From: Burkholderiales bacterium 67-32 | GTDB lineage: Bacteria; Pseudomonadota; Gammaproteobacteria; Burkholderiales; Burkholderiaceae_B | Direction: 5' to 3' | Assembly: GCA_001898625.1 (NCBI GenBank) | Contig: MKUP01000026.1 | Span: 62,001-126,000, forward strand | Length of the DNA: 64,000 nt | Part shown: piece after piece, positions 8,983 through 17,586 of the stretch | Numbering within the stretch: position 1 is the stretch's first letter | How the letters are laid out: each line of letters begins with the position of its first letter | Notes under the pieces: model-generated | Database searches by the model: none | What the model was told of the DNA's origin: nothing | Seen by the model: the letters and a program-made list of their open reading frames with translations, nothing else | Position numbers and translations under genes: made by a program

Positions 8983-10056
8983 TCAGTTCCTTCTTGCGTC
9001 CGGTCCGGCGGCGCGCGGTGCGGGCAGCAGCAGGGCGCGCAGCGGCGCGACGCGGCCGGCCGCGGCGAAAAACAGGGTGGGTACCGCCAGTCCCGCCAGC
9101 CAGGCCAGCAGGGCCGCGCCGGCGGTGCCCAGAGCGGGATGAAGTGCCTGCCAGGCCGCGGTCTGTACGGGCTGGTGGAAGATCAGGATGAACAGCGAGG
9201 CCTTGCCCAGGTAGCCGAGCATCGGGCCCAGCCAGCGCGCCGGGGCCAGGGCGCGGGCCACGGCCAGTGCGCCGGCGATGCCGACCAGGGCCGCTACCGT
9301 GGACAGCAGCGGATCGTCGTAGCGCCGCAGGTTCAGGTCGAGCGAGGCGGGCACCAGGGTATGCCAGGCCAGGAACACGATGGGGGCTGTCCAGCACGCG
9401 ATGCGTACCGCCCGGCCGGTGTCGGCCAGCACGTGGCGGCGCAAGGCGTAGCCGAGCAGCATGAAGAAGCAGCCTATGGGCAGCAGGTCGACGCTGAAGG
9501 GTAGGCCGCGCACGACGATCTGCTGGCCGAACAACGATACGGGCAGGTCCCAGGCCTGCGGGACGGCCAGCGCGCCGCCCCAGGCCAGCGCCAGCAGCAG
9601 CGCCGTGCGCATCGCCGCGTGCTCGGCCACCGCGCGCCGCTGGATCAGCCAGTAGGTCGCCAGCATGACCAGCCACACATAGGGCAGGAACCACATCGGA
9701 ATCCAGGTCAGCGTCTCGCCGTTGCCGTACAGCATGGCGGCGGCACGGTCGATGAAGCGCTGGCCGCGCAGCGCCACCGCCGCCACGGCCAGCACCAGCA
9801 GCACCGTGAAATATGGCTTGAGCAGGGCCTGGGCCCGGCCCGCCGCGAACGCCGGCCACGCGCGTCCCGGACGCAGCAGGACGCCCGACAGGAACAGGAA
9901 GATGGGCAGGTGGAACGAGGTGATGATGTCGAGCAGCCGGGGGCGCGAGTCGAACAGCCACCAGCCGTGGCCCAGGACCACCAGCGCGATGCCTATCCCC
10001 TTGGCGACGTCGATGTGCGCGTGGCGCGGCGGCTGGGGCACGGTCGGGTCAGCCAT
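8983..10056 (-). CDS. Membrane acyltransferase (acyltransferase family 3, fucose acetylase-like)
   Basis: This 357-residue polytopic protein is the second acyltransferase of the operon. HAHIDVAKGIGIALVVLGHGWW near the N-terminus holds the family His/Asp pattern, and ITSFHLPIFLFLSGVLLRPGR follows. About ten hydrophobic segments run to LGKASLFILIFHQPVQ at the C-terminal end. It resembles the short acyltransferase-3 proteins (NodX/WcgM-like) that lack a periplasmic SGNH domain. The start ATG at 10056 overlaps the deacetylase stop by 8 bp. The substrate is not known; O-acetylation of EPS is the simplest reading. Confidence 0.86.
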   Translation of the reverse strand: MADPTVPQPPRHAHIDVAKGIGIALVVLGHGWWLFDSRPRLLDIITSFHLPIFLFLSGVLLRPGRAWPAFAAGRAQALLKPYFTVLLVLAVAAVALRGQRFIDRAAAMLYGNGETLTWIPMWFLPYVWLVMLATYWLIQRRAVAEHAAMRTALLLALAWGGALAVPQAWDLPVSLFGQQIVVRGLPFSVDLLPIGCFFMLLGYALRRHVLADTGRAVRIACWTAPIVFLAWHTLVPASLDLNLRRYDDPLLSTVAALVGIAGALAVARALAPARWLGPMLGYLGKASLFILIFHQPVQTAAWQALHPALGTAGAALLAWLAGLAVPTLFFAAAGRVAPLRALLLPAPRAAGPDARRN

Positions 10057-10816
10057 GCTGACGGGTCCTTGCCCGCTTGAACCGTTGCCAGCCCGCGCGC
10101 CAGTCTTCGTAGGGTGTCAGCAGTTGCGCCAGGAAGGCCGCCACTCCGGCCGTGCCGTCCACCGTGATCCGGGGCAACTGCCAAGCGTCGTCCCCCGGCC
10201 GCGCGCGCCCACGCTGGATGGTGGTCGCATTGCGATAGCCCGCCTCGCGCGCCAGCTCGACGTGGTGTTCGTCGTAGCGCCCATAGGGGAAGCAGAAGGC
10301 ATCCACGGGCTGGTCCGTCATGGCCTGCAGCAGTTGGCGTGACCAGGCGATCTGCGCTCGTGCCTGTTCCGGTTCCTGCCGGGTCAGATCCACGTGATCG
10401 GTCGTGTGCGAGCCGATCTCCTGGCCGGCCGCGGCCCATTGCCGCAGTTCGCCGGCCGACATCAGCGGCACCTGCCGGATGCCGTGCGCGGCGTCCCAGT
10501 CGTTCGTCCCACCCACGCGGTTGGCCACCACGTAGTTGGTCGCGCTGAACCCGACATCGCGCAGCACGGGCAGCGCGTGGCGCAGCACGTTCAGATAGCC
10601 GTCGTCGAAAGTGATCCCGAACACCCGGCCCCGCCGTTCGCCCGATAGGTAGGGTTGCAGGTCCCGCATCGACAGGCCGCGATAGCCCAGCCTGTGCATC
10701 CAGCGCATCTGCGCGGCGAACGCGGCCGGCGTGACCGTCAGATGCCGGAACGGCGTGCCCGCGGGCGGCATCGCGTCGATCTGGTGGTACATCAGGATGG
10801 GGATGGCCCGGGTCAC
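10049..10816 (-). CDS. Polysaccharide deacetylase (NodB homology, CE4)
   Basis: This 255-residue predicted CE4 enzyme removes N- or O-acetyl groups from polysaccharide. A GTG start at 10816 overlaps the flippase TGA (GTGA). The family order is clear: ILMYHQI at the N-terminus, ITFDDGY with D71 and D72 (catalytic base and metal ligand), EIGSHTTDHVDL with the metal-binding histidines, and AFCFPYGRYDEHH (motif 3). There is no signal peptide or membrane anchor, which is unusual for an enzyme acting on exported polymer. It may act on a lipid-linked intermediate at the inner leaflet, or its N-terminus may be mis-set. Together with three acyltransferases it suggests a finely tuned acylation pattern. 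Confidence 0.87.
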   Translation of the reverse strand: MTRAIPILMYHQIDAMPPAGTPFRHLTVTPAAFAAQMRWMHRLGYRGLSMRDLQPYLSGERRGRVFGITFDDGYLNVLRHALPVLRDVGFSATNYVVANRVGGTNDWDAAHGIRQVPLMSAGELRQWAAAGQEIGSHTTDHVDLTRQEPEQARAQIAWSRQLLQAMTDQPVDAFCFPYGRYDEHHVELAREAGYRNATTIQRGRARPGDDAWQLPRITVDGTAGVAAFLAQLLTPYEDWRAGWQRFKRARTRQHG

Positions 10817-12099
10817 GGCAAGGCCTCCCGCGTGCCGGCCGCCGTCTCGGCGCGGCGTATCTCGGCTCGCGTGCAGACCAGGACGGCGGTGATGTAGAAC
10901 AGTTCGCCGCACAGGACGCCGAACGGCGCGCCGGTCGCGCCCCAGCGCAGCATCGCCGCATGGCAGATGGCCAGCGACAGCAGCGCCGATCCCAGCGTGA
11001 TCGCGGTCAGCAGGCGCAGCCGTTGCCGCAGCAACAACAGGAGCATCAGCGGATCCCGCAGCGACATGACCAGGAACACGGCCGCCCATAGCTGGAACAG
11101 GACGTCGCGCTGCGCGAAATCCTTGCGCATCAGGTCGATGAAGATCCAGTCGCGCAGCAGCCAGGCCATGCCCAGGTAGACCAGCGTCATCGCCCCCAGG
11201 ATGGCGGAGAACAGCGCGAGGCGCCGGAAGGTCGCGCGCGGCCCGAGTTCGTGCAGCCAGCCCGAGGCGATGGGTGTCAATTGCCTCTGCACACCGGCCG
11301 TCACCAGGTTCACGGGCATCATGACGAGCCGGGACGCGGCCAGGGCGGCCACGGCCGTCAGGTCCAGCGTGGCCGCGGCCAGGAAGCTGTAGCCCTGGTT
11401 GAACAGCCAATAGATGACGCCGCCCGAGGCCGCCCAGAAGCCGACGTGGGCGATCTCGCGCATGCGGCCCGGCGGGGCGCCGGCATCCATGTCGTCGCGC
11501 AGTGCGCGGCGCAGCAGCCTGCCGCATGCCAGCGCGGACAGCGCGGCGCCGCCCAGCGCGATCGTGGCGGCGATGGGCTGGTGCATGGCCAGCAGGCCCC
11601 CGGCGATCAGGCCCGCCACGTAGACGGTGTCGGCGGCCAGGACCGCGTGCGGCCGTTGGTAGACGAGCAGGATGCCGCGGAAATATTCCCGATAGGTCGC
11701 GGCGGCCAGCAGGGCCACCGCCGCGATGCAGACGGGCAGGGCGTCGGGCTGCAGCGCGTCCATCGCCCAGGCCAGCCCGATGGCGGCCAGCGCCACGGCG
11801 CTGCCGGCCAGGGTCCAGCGCCGCTGGTCCCGCCACAGGCCGCCTATCCACGACCGGCGCGCGTCGGCGTCCAGGCCGGGCAGGCGTATCACCAGCGGCG
11901 TCGAGATGAAGGTGCCTTGCAGTGTGGTGGCGAGCATCATGCCGTTGAAGGCCAGCACGTAGTACCCGTATTGGGTCTCGCTGGCATAACGGATCAGGAT
12001 CAGGCCGACCAGGAAGTTGGCGCCGGACAGCAGCGCCTGGTCGACGATCGAGCTGCCGAACAGCCGTACCAGCCGGGAAGAGAACGGCGAGCCCGTCAT
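10813..12099 (-). CDS. Wzx-like lipid-linked oligosaccharide flippase
   Basis: This 428-residue polytopic protein of the polysaccharide-flippase (MOP) superfamily should move undecaprenyl-linked repeat units across the inner membrane. About 12 hydrophobic segments are visible, starting at SSIVDQALLSGANFLVGLILIRYASETQYGYYVLAF, a characteristic Wzx opening. The gene overlaps both neighbours by 4 bp (ATGA upstream, GTGA downstream). With the Wza-like protein, EpsF and the Wzy-like protein it completes a Wzx/Wzy-type pathway. Confidence 0.85.
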   Translation of the reverse strand: MTGSPFSSRLVRLFGSSIVDQALLSGANFLVGLILIRYASETQYGYYVLAFNGMMLATTLQGTFISTPLVIRLPGLDADARRSWIGGLWRDQRRWTLAGSAVALAAIGLAWAMDALQPDALPVCIAAVALLAAATYREYFRGILLVYQRPHAVLAADTVYVAGLIAGGLLAMHQPIAATIALGGAALSALACGRLLRRALRDDMDAGAPPGRMREIAHVGFWAASGGVIYWLFNQGYSFLAAATLDLTAVAALAASRLVMMPVNLVTAGVQRQLTPIASGWLHELGPRATFRRLALFSAILGAMTLVYLGMAWLLRDWIFIDLMRKDFAQRDVLFQLWAAVFLVMSLRDPLMLLLLLRQRLRLLTAITLGSALLSLAICHAAMLRWGATGAPFGVLCGELFYITAVLVCTRAEIRRAETAAGTREALP

Positions 12100-13295
12100 C
12101 GCCCGTCGCGCCGGGTCTTGACCCAGCCCTGTTCCCCGCGCCGCCGCAGCAGCGCATGGAGTTTCCACAGCACGAAGAACGGCGCGCGCGCCAGGTCGAG
12201 CAGCGCCCGCGGGCCCAGCGGTCCCAGTTGCCAGCCGCGCAGGATGTGCGCGCCCAGGATGATGCCCATCAGGACCGCCCAGCCCGCCCAGGCCCAGGCG
12301 GCGGGCGTGACCAGCGCGGCCAGCAGCGCGAGCACCAGCAGGGCGCCGATTTCCAGCGCGACGTAGCCGATGGGCAGGGTCAGCAGGTCCAGCGCGAGAT
12401 CCATGCAGATGCGGTCCGGCCGCGTCAGTCCGGCGCGCAGCAGCCTGCCGGTGTAGATCCGGATGACCGCGAAGCGGCCGCCTTCCCAGCGCTGGCGCTG
12501 CGAGACGGAGGCCGATCCCGAGGCCACCAGTTCGGCGTCGGCGTGGGCCTCGTCCACGTACCAGACGCGGATGCCTTCCAGGCCCAGGACGATTCCCTGT
12601 TCCAGGTCCTCGGTCAGCGAGACCGAGCGGAACGGGTGGTCGCGCAGCAGCGCATGGGTGAAGCCCATGCCATTGCCGCGCAGGCCGCAGGAGACGCGCA
12701 GCCGTTCCCGGGCGCGGCCGCGGACCGCGTGGAAGGCGCCGTAGGCGATGGTGATGATGCGCGTGCGCCAGGAGTCGTCGGGATTCAGCACGCCGTAGTT
12801 GGCTTGCAGGGCCTGTGCGCCTTGCTCGATGCGCGCGGCGAAGGCCGACAGGAAATTGGGCGAGACCACCGTGTCGGCATCGACCACGGCGATGGCGTCC
12901 GCCCATTGTCCGGCTGCGCTGTGGGCGATGCCATGGGCCAGCGCATAGCCCTTGCCGCGCAGCGTCTCGTCGCGGCGCTCGATGACCGTGGCGCCCGCGG
13001 CCGCGGCCAGTTGCGCGGTGTCGTCGGCGCAGTTGTCGGCGATCACGACGACGCGCATGCGGTCGGCGGGCCAGTCGATCTGCCGCAGGCTGGCGACCGT
13101 GCGCTCGATCACGGCGGCCTCGTTGTGGGCGGGGACCAGGATGTCGAAACGCAGCGAGCGCGATGCCGGCTGCGGCGTCGGCGCGCGCCACGACAACAGT
13201 GTCATCAGGCCCAGGTAGAGGCAGGAAATGGTGGCCGGAACGGCCGCCAGGCAAAGCAGGAAATAGATCAGTCCCACGGATGGATCCTCAGGCAT
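12096..13295 (-). CDS. Membrane GT2 glycosyltransferase with QxxRW motif
   Basis: This 399-residue inner-membrane family-2 glycosyltransferase has an N-terminal helix (LIYFLLCLAAVPATISCLYLGLMTLL), then a cytoplasmic GT-A domain with FDILVPAHNEAAVI, ADNCADDT, VVDADT (DxD), SLTEDLEQG (TED) and QRQRWEGG (Q-x-x-RW), and C-terminal helices around residues 290-350. The D, D, TED and QxxRW combination is the processive beta-glycosyltransferase pattern (cellulose or hyaluronan synthase-like), although smaller non-processive relatives also carry it. ATG 13295 overlaps the upstream gene by 8 bp and its stop overlaps the flippase start by 4 bp. Confidence 0.86.
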   Translation of the reverse strand: MPEDPSVGLIYFLLCLAAVPATISCLYLGLMTLLSWRAPTPQPASRSLRFDILVPAHNEAAVIERTVASLRQIDWPADRMRVVVIADNCADDTAQLAAAAGATVIERRDETLRGKGYALAHGIAHSAAGQWADAIAVVDADTVVSPNFLSAFAARIEQGAQALQANYGVLNPDDSWRTRIITIAYGAFHAVRGRARERLRVSCGLRGNGMGFTHALLRDHPFRSVSLTEDLEQGIVLGLEGIRVWYVDEAHADAELVASGSASVSQRQRWEGGRFAVIRIYTGRLLRAGLTRPDRICMDLALDLLTLPIGYVALEIGALLVLALLAALVTPAAWAWAGWAVLMGIILGAHILRGWQLGPLGPRALLDLARAPFFVLWKLHALLRRRGEQGWVKTRRDGR

Positions 13296-14211
13296 ATTCG
13301 CGATAATGCCAGCCCGCGAGCACGGACAGCTTGCCGGCATTCGCGCAGGCGCGCGCGAGCCAGTGCGCGCTGCGGTGCAGGCCGGTGGGCAGCGTGACCA
13401 GGGCAAGCAGCAGCGCGGCCAGCGCCTGCGCCAGCGCGCGGGCAAAGAACAGCAGCTTGTGCGCGAGTCCCGGGCCGCCGAGCTTGCCTTCCAGGAAGTG
13501 GCGGGCATAGTCCTGGCCCCCGCGCAAGGCGCGCGCCAGGATCCATTTCAGGCGCAGGCGGGACGGCACCACGTCCTCGGTGGCCACCGCCTCGTCGCTC
13601 CAGACGATCCGGGCGCCCTGGCCGACCAGCCGCATCAGCAGGTCGCCGTCCTCGCCGCCGGTCAGCCCGAACGAGGGATCGAACGGCCCCGCCGCCTCCT
13701 GGCCGGCCAGCCACCGCGCCGCGATCAGGGCGTTGCCGATGCGCATGACGTTCAGCGGCACGACCGAGCCCGTCGCCATCCGGGGGCCGTCGTAGAACCC
13801 GCCACGCCGGATCCAGGCCGGTGCGTCCGTGGGCACGATCGGCACCACGGGGGCCAGCACGCCATCGGCGGCATGGTCCAGCGCGGCGGCGTACAGCGCC
13901 TGCAGCCACGTCGCGCCCACGCGCTCGTCGTCGTCGACGAAGGCCAGCCAGTCCGCGCGCGCCTGGGCCACGCAGCGGTTGCGGGTCAGCGAGATGTTCT
14001 TTTCCGGCTGGATGTCGTAGATCAGGGGCGCCGGAAACGTCGCCCGGCGAGCCTCGACCACGGCGCGCGCGCTGCCGGCCGGATCGTTGTCCACCACGAC
14101 CACCTGGCCCGGCCCGAGCGTCTGCCCGGCAAGGTCGCCCAGCAACGCGTCCAGGCGCTCGGCGCGCCGATAGGTGGCGATGCAGACCGCGATGCGGGGC
14201 GGCTCATTCAT
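13288..14211 (-). CDS. GT2 family glycosyltransferase
   Basis: This 307-residue GT2 enzyme is predicted to extend the EPS repeat unit. ATG at 14211 (reading MNEPPRIAVCIATYRR) overlaps the acyltransferase stop by 8 bp; a longer start at 14250 would overlap more. VVVDNDPAG, NISLTRNRCVAQARADWLAFVDDDE (DxD near residue 98) and GGEDGDLLMRL are the canonical GT-A elements. A hydrophobic segment near residues 255-275 (ALAQALAALLLALVTLP) suggests membrane association. Confidence 0.86.
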   Translation of the reverse strand: MNEPPRIAVCIATYRRAERLDALLGDLAGQTLGPGQVVVVDNDPAGSARAVVEARRATFPAPLIYDIQPEKNISLTRNRCVAQARADWLAFVDDDERVGATWLQALYAAALDHAADGVLAPVVPIVPTDAPAWIRRGGFYDGPRMATGSVVPLNVMRIGNALIAARWLAGQEAAGPFDPSFGLTGGEDGDLLMRLVGQGARIVWSDEAVATEDVVPSRLRLKWILARALRGGQDYARHFLEGKLGGPGLAHKLLFFARALAQALAALLLALVTLPTGLHRSAHWLARACANAGKLSVLAGWHYREYA

Positions 14212-15247
14212 GCTGGACTCCGGTGCGGCGGGCCGAGCCGCCGCGGACATAGGCCTTGCCCAGGAACAGCAGCCGCGTGATGCCCCAGCGGTCGAGCACG
14301 ATCTCCAGCAGGATGGGCAGCAGGATGCCGGAGGCCAGGCCGCAGGCGAACAGCACCACTGGTTCGTGCACGTTCAGGTGAGTGAGCAGGATGCGGCAGC
14401 CGGCGGTGCCGAACACATGGAACAGGTAGATGGAATAGGAGTAGCCGCCTATGCGCACCAGCGGCTTCCATTGCCAGGCGATCGAATACAGGAAGGCGAT
14501 GCTGACGGCCGAGTACAACTGCCCCGACAGGGCGTCGGCTGACAGGTGCGGGACGTTCCAGCCGGCCAGGCTGGCCTGGTGCCAGACGAGGCAGGCGAGC
14601 AGGGCGGCGGCCGCGCAGGGCAGCCAGTAGCGCGGCAGCGAGGCGGGCGCGTCCAGGCCCGGCGTGCGGCGCAGCGCGACGCCCAGCAGGAAGTAGGGCA
14701 GCAGGTAGAACGCGCCGTTGATCGAGAACGGATCGGTGGCGAACCGGATGTGCGGCAGGATCAGGAAGGCCAGCAGCGTGGCCGTCCAGAGCCAGCGGCG
14801 ATTGCGGCCGGCCCCGGAGACGTCCAGGGCGTAGATGATGATGAAGATCAGGAACAGGGCCTGCAGGAACCAGAAGTGGTCGTAGGCGTAGAACATGAAC
14901 CGGAACCACGAGCCGCCGTGTTCGACGTTGACCTCGCCGACATGGCGCTGCACGTACTGGTAGACCTGTCCCACCATCAGCAGCGGCAGCAGCAGCCGCC
15001 GCACCTTGCCGCGGAAGAAGGGCACGAAATCGCCGGCCTGGGCGGGCCGGCGCATGGCATAGACGTAGCCGGACAGGAAGGTGAACAGCGGCATGCGCAG
15101 GTACACCAGGCTGTCGGAGAACCACCGCAGCCACGCGTCATCCGGCAGGCGCAGGCCGCGTACGTCGTCGCCGATCACGTGGTAGGCGACCAGCAGGATG
15201 CAGGCCAGGCCACGCAGGGTCTCGATGCGCAGGTCGCGTGAATTCAT
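14204..15247 (-). CDS. Membrane acyltransferase (acyltransferase family 3)
   Basis: This 347-residue integral membrane protein is the third acyltransferase of the operon. LRIETLRGLACILLVAYHVIG carries the family Arg and His; LVYLRMPLFTFLSGYVYAMRRP follows. About ten hydrophobic helices and the C-terminal YSYSIYLFHVFG are typical. ATG 15247 overlaps the hydrolase stop by 4 bp. It differs clearly from the other two acyltransferases, so this is not a recent tandem duplication. It could act on a different position or sugar. Confidence 0.87.
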   Translation of the reverse strand: MNSRDLRIETLRGLACILLVAYHVIGDDVRGLRLPDDAWLRWFSDSLVYLRMPLFTFLSGYVYAMRRPAQAGDFVPFFRGKVRRLLLPLLMVGQVYQYVQRHVGEVNVEHGGSWFRFMFYAYDHFWFLQALFLIFIIIYALDVSGAGRNRRWLWTATLLAFLILPHIRFATDPFSINGAFYLLPYFLLGVALRRTPGLDAPASLPRYWLPCAAAALLACLVWHQASLAGWNVPHLSADALSGQLYSAVSIAFLYSIAWQWKPLVRIGGYSYSIYLFHVFGTAGCRILLTHLNVHEPVVLFACGLASGILLPILLEIVLDRWGITRLLFLGKAYVRGGSARRTGVQHE

Positions 15248-17586
15248 GGACGGGTCTCCTGTCCGGCGGTGCCACGGACGATCTCGAACCACGGGCTGGA
15301 TTGTTCGGGCGCGGCGTACAGGTTCACGCGCACGGTCTGGTTTCCGGAAGCCTCCGTGGGCAGGGGCGCCATGCGTTGCCCCGCGCCATCCAGCGGGTGG
15401 ACGGCGACCGGACGGCCCAGCGTGGCGATCTCGAGTTCCAGGGGATGGCGGGCAAGCCAGGTGGGGCCGGGAGTGGCGCGGGGCGCCGACGGGCCCGCCG
15501 CGCCCGCATCGGGTTCGAGCGTGATCCACCCCGGCTTGCCCGGGTAAGGGATCACGCGCTTGGGACGCGCAGGCTGGGAGCCCGGCTGTCTGCCGGCGGT
15601 GGCGCTGCCCACGGTCAGCAGCATGTGGCCGGACTCGGCCAGGGCGTGTCCATCCAGGGGCGTCAGCAGCAGCGACAGCGGGGCCGTGGGACCGGTAGGC
15701 CGAACCGAATTGCCCGCGGCGGACAGGCGGCCGGCCAGCGGGCCGAACACGCCCCAGGCCTGGGGCGTATCGACGATGACGAGTCCTTGCGCCGGATCGT
15801 GGCGCACCTGTCCATCGGGCGTGGCCTGCTCCGGGGGCGGAGGGGGCGTCCAGGACGCATCGTCGGCGCCCGGCGCCTGGGCCAGCCGGAACGACCACGC
15901 ATGCGCGGGAACGACGGACAGCCGGCGCTCGACGCTGCGTTCGAGCGCGTCGGCCGAGGCCGACTGCGCGATGTCCAGCGCGGCGGATTCGGGCAGTGGA
16001 AGGTCGAGGTTGCGCGCCAGGGGACGGACGTATGCCGAGCGGAACAACTGCGCGCTTTGTCCGGCCAGGGCCAGCTTGCCCCAGTCTCCCGCCAGCGAGA
16101 AACGTGTCGGCCCCTCCGGCGGCGGCCATTGGTCCGCGTAGTCGAAGAAGAACAGCCCGTCCCAGTCCTGCAGCGAAGCGAGGGTCGCCATGATGGGGAG
16201 TATCGCGGAGCCGCCGGGGTTGGGATAGGGCTGATTGTATTCGCTGACGACGAAGGGTTTGTGGGCGTCGCGCCGCAGCGACAGGGCCAGCAGGCGGGAC
16301 AGTTCGGACGAGCCCGACGCGCTCGCGGCCGTCATGCGCCAGTCGTCCGCCCGGTCTTGCGCGCCGCCGGCGATGGGATGGGCGACGTACACGTGCTCAT
16401 CCACGTAGTCCATGTCCCGCTGCGAGAAGAGATTCATGATGCCGCCGAACGCTATCTGCGTGCCGGTGACGGGCACGCGCGGGTCGGTTTCCTCGTGCAC
16501 CACCCGACGCAGCCTGACGAAATAGGCGGCGTCGGTGTCGGCCAGGAATTGGACGAAATCGCGCTTTTTGCGGGGAGCCTCGACGCGCCCCTGTGCGCGG
16601 TCGACGCCCAGCCGCCGCAGCATCCGGTCCATGCGCTGGGCAGCGAGGTCCAACGGTCCGTCCGGGCCGTCCTCGTCCTCCGGCGCCGGCAGGGCGCCGG
16701 CCCAGGCGGTGCCCGGGCAATGGATCCAGGCGCGGCAAGCGGCCTCGACCGACCCGTGGCGTTCCACCAGCCATGCCTGCCAGCGGCGCTCCAGCTCGGG
16801 AGCATAGTGGCGCTGCCTCGCCTCGGCCCAGGCGCCGCGCCGGGTCCACGACCACAGCAGCGAAGCCTCGTTGTTGATCTCCACCATGGCCAGGCCGGGA
16901 TGGTTTTTCAGGCCCAGGCGCCGGATCAATTGGCGCGCATAGGCCTCCTGGCGGTCGACCAGGGCGGAGGTGTACACGTGCAGCGGCGAGGCGATCGAGG
17001 TCGAGTCCCGGCCGGCGTCCAGGCGCGGCAGGCCGTCCACCGCGGGCCGGAACCGGTAGCCCACGTGCAGGTTCAGGTTCACGTACAGCCCTTCGCGCGT
17101 CAGGGCCTCGATCAAGGCCCGCAGCCGTGCCACCGCCTCGGTGTGGAAGCTCGGGTGGGGGCCGGCGGTCAGGATGCCGATGGGCGCGCCGTCGGGGCCG
17201 GACGGCAGCGAGTCCAGGTGGTGCAGGCGGACCGCGTTGAATCCCAGCTTGCGCAGCCGCCGCGCCAGCGCGGGGGCCTGGTCGGCGGGCGGAAAGTTGG
17301 CGCCGAAGCTCAGGTTGATGCCGAACAGGCGGACCCGGCGGTCGTCCCCCGTGTCCGGGATGCCGTCGGCGCCGACGGCATAGAAATGGCCCTGCCGGGC
17401 GACGATGCGGTCGGCGCCGGACAGCGGTCGGTCGAGGGCGGATTGGTCGGGCGCGCCGCCCAGGCGATCCTCGTCGATCGTGTAGGGATAGGGTGCCGAG
17501 GCTGCCACCCGGGCGGCGGTGGGCGCCGGCGCGAAGGCGCACAGGCCGGCTGCCACCAGCCAGGCCCCCAGGCGCGGCGCCGTCAT
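15244..17586 (-). CDS. Secreted glycoside hydrolase, clan GH-A (cellulase/mannanase-like)
   Basis: This 780-residue exported hydrolase probably trims, edits or releases the EPS. ATG 17586 gives a signal peptide (APRLGAWLVAAGLCAFAPAPTAA). The catalytic barrel covers about residues 30-500: LFGINLSFGANFPP, GFNAVRLHHLD, GLYVNLNLHVGYRF, then AMVEINNEAS with the predicted acid/base E240, DYVDEHVYV, and FVVSEYNQPYPNPG with the predicted nucleophile E449. After FFFDYADQW a beta-rich C-terminal region of about 250 residues looks like an accessory domain. Clan GH-A placement is from the N-E and S-E motifs; the exact GH family is open. It overlaps both neighbours by 4 bp. Hydrolases inside EPS operons (PslG, AlgL) often act in the periplasm. 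Confidence 0.82.
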   Translation of the reverse strand: MTAPRLGAWLVAAGLCAFAPAPTAARVAASAPYPYTIDEDRLGGAPDQSALDRPLSGADRIVARQGHFYAVGADGIPDTGDDRRVRLFGINLSFGANFPPADQAPALARRLRKLGFNAVRLHHLDSLPSGPDGAPIGILTAGPHPSFHTEAVARLRALIEALTREGLYVNLNLHVGYRFRPAVDGLPRLDAGRDSTSIASPLHVYTSALVDRQEAYARQLIRRLGLKNHPGLAMVEINNEASLLWSWTRRGAWAEARQRHYAPELERRWQAWLVERHGSVEAACRAWIHCPGTAWAGALPAPEDEDGPDGPLDLAAQRMDRMLRRLGVDRAQGRVEAPRKKRDFVQFLADTDAAYFVRLRRVVHEETDPRVPVTGTQIAFGGIMNLFSQRDMDYVDEHVYVAHPIAGGAQDRADDWRMTAASASGSSELSRLLALSLRRDAHKPFVVSEYNQPYPNPGGSAILPIMATLASLQDWDGLFFFDYADQWPPPEGPTRFSLAGDWGKLALAGQSAQLFRSAYVRPLARNLDLPLPESAALDIAQSASADALERSVERRLSVVPAHAWSFRLAQAPGADDASWTPPPPPEQATPDGQVRHDPAQGLVIVDTPQAWGVFGPLAGRLSAAGNSVRPTGPTAPLSLLLTPLDGHALAESGHMLLTVGSATAGRQPGSQPARPKRVIPYPGKPGWITLEPDAGAAGPSAPRATPGPTWLARHPLELEIATLGRPVAVHPLDGAGQRMAPLPTEASGNQTVRVNLYAAPEQSSPWFEIVRGTAGQETRP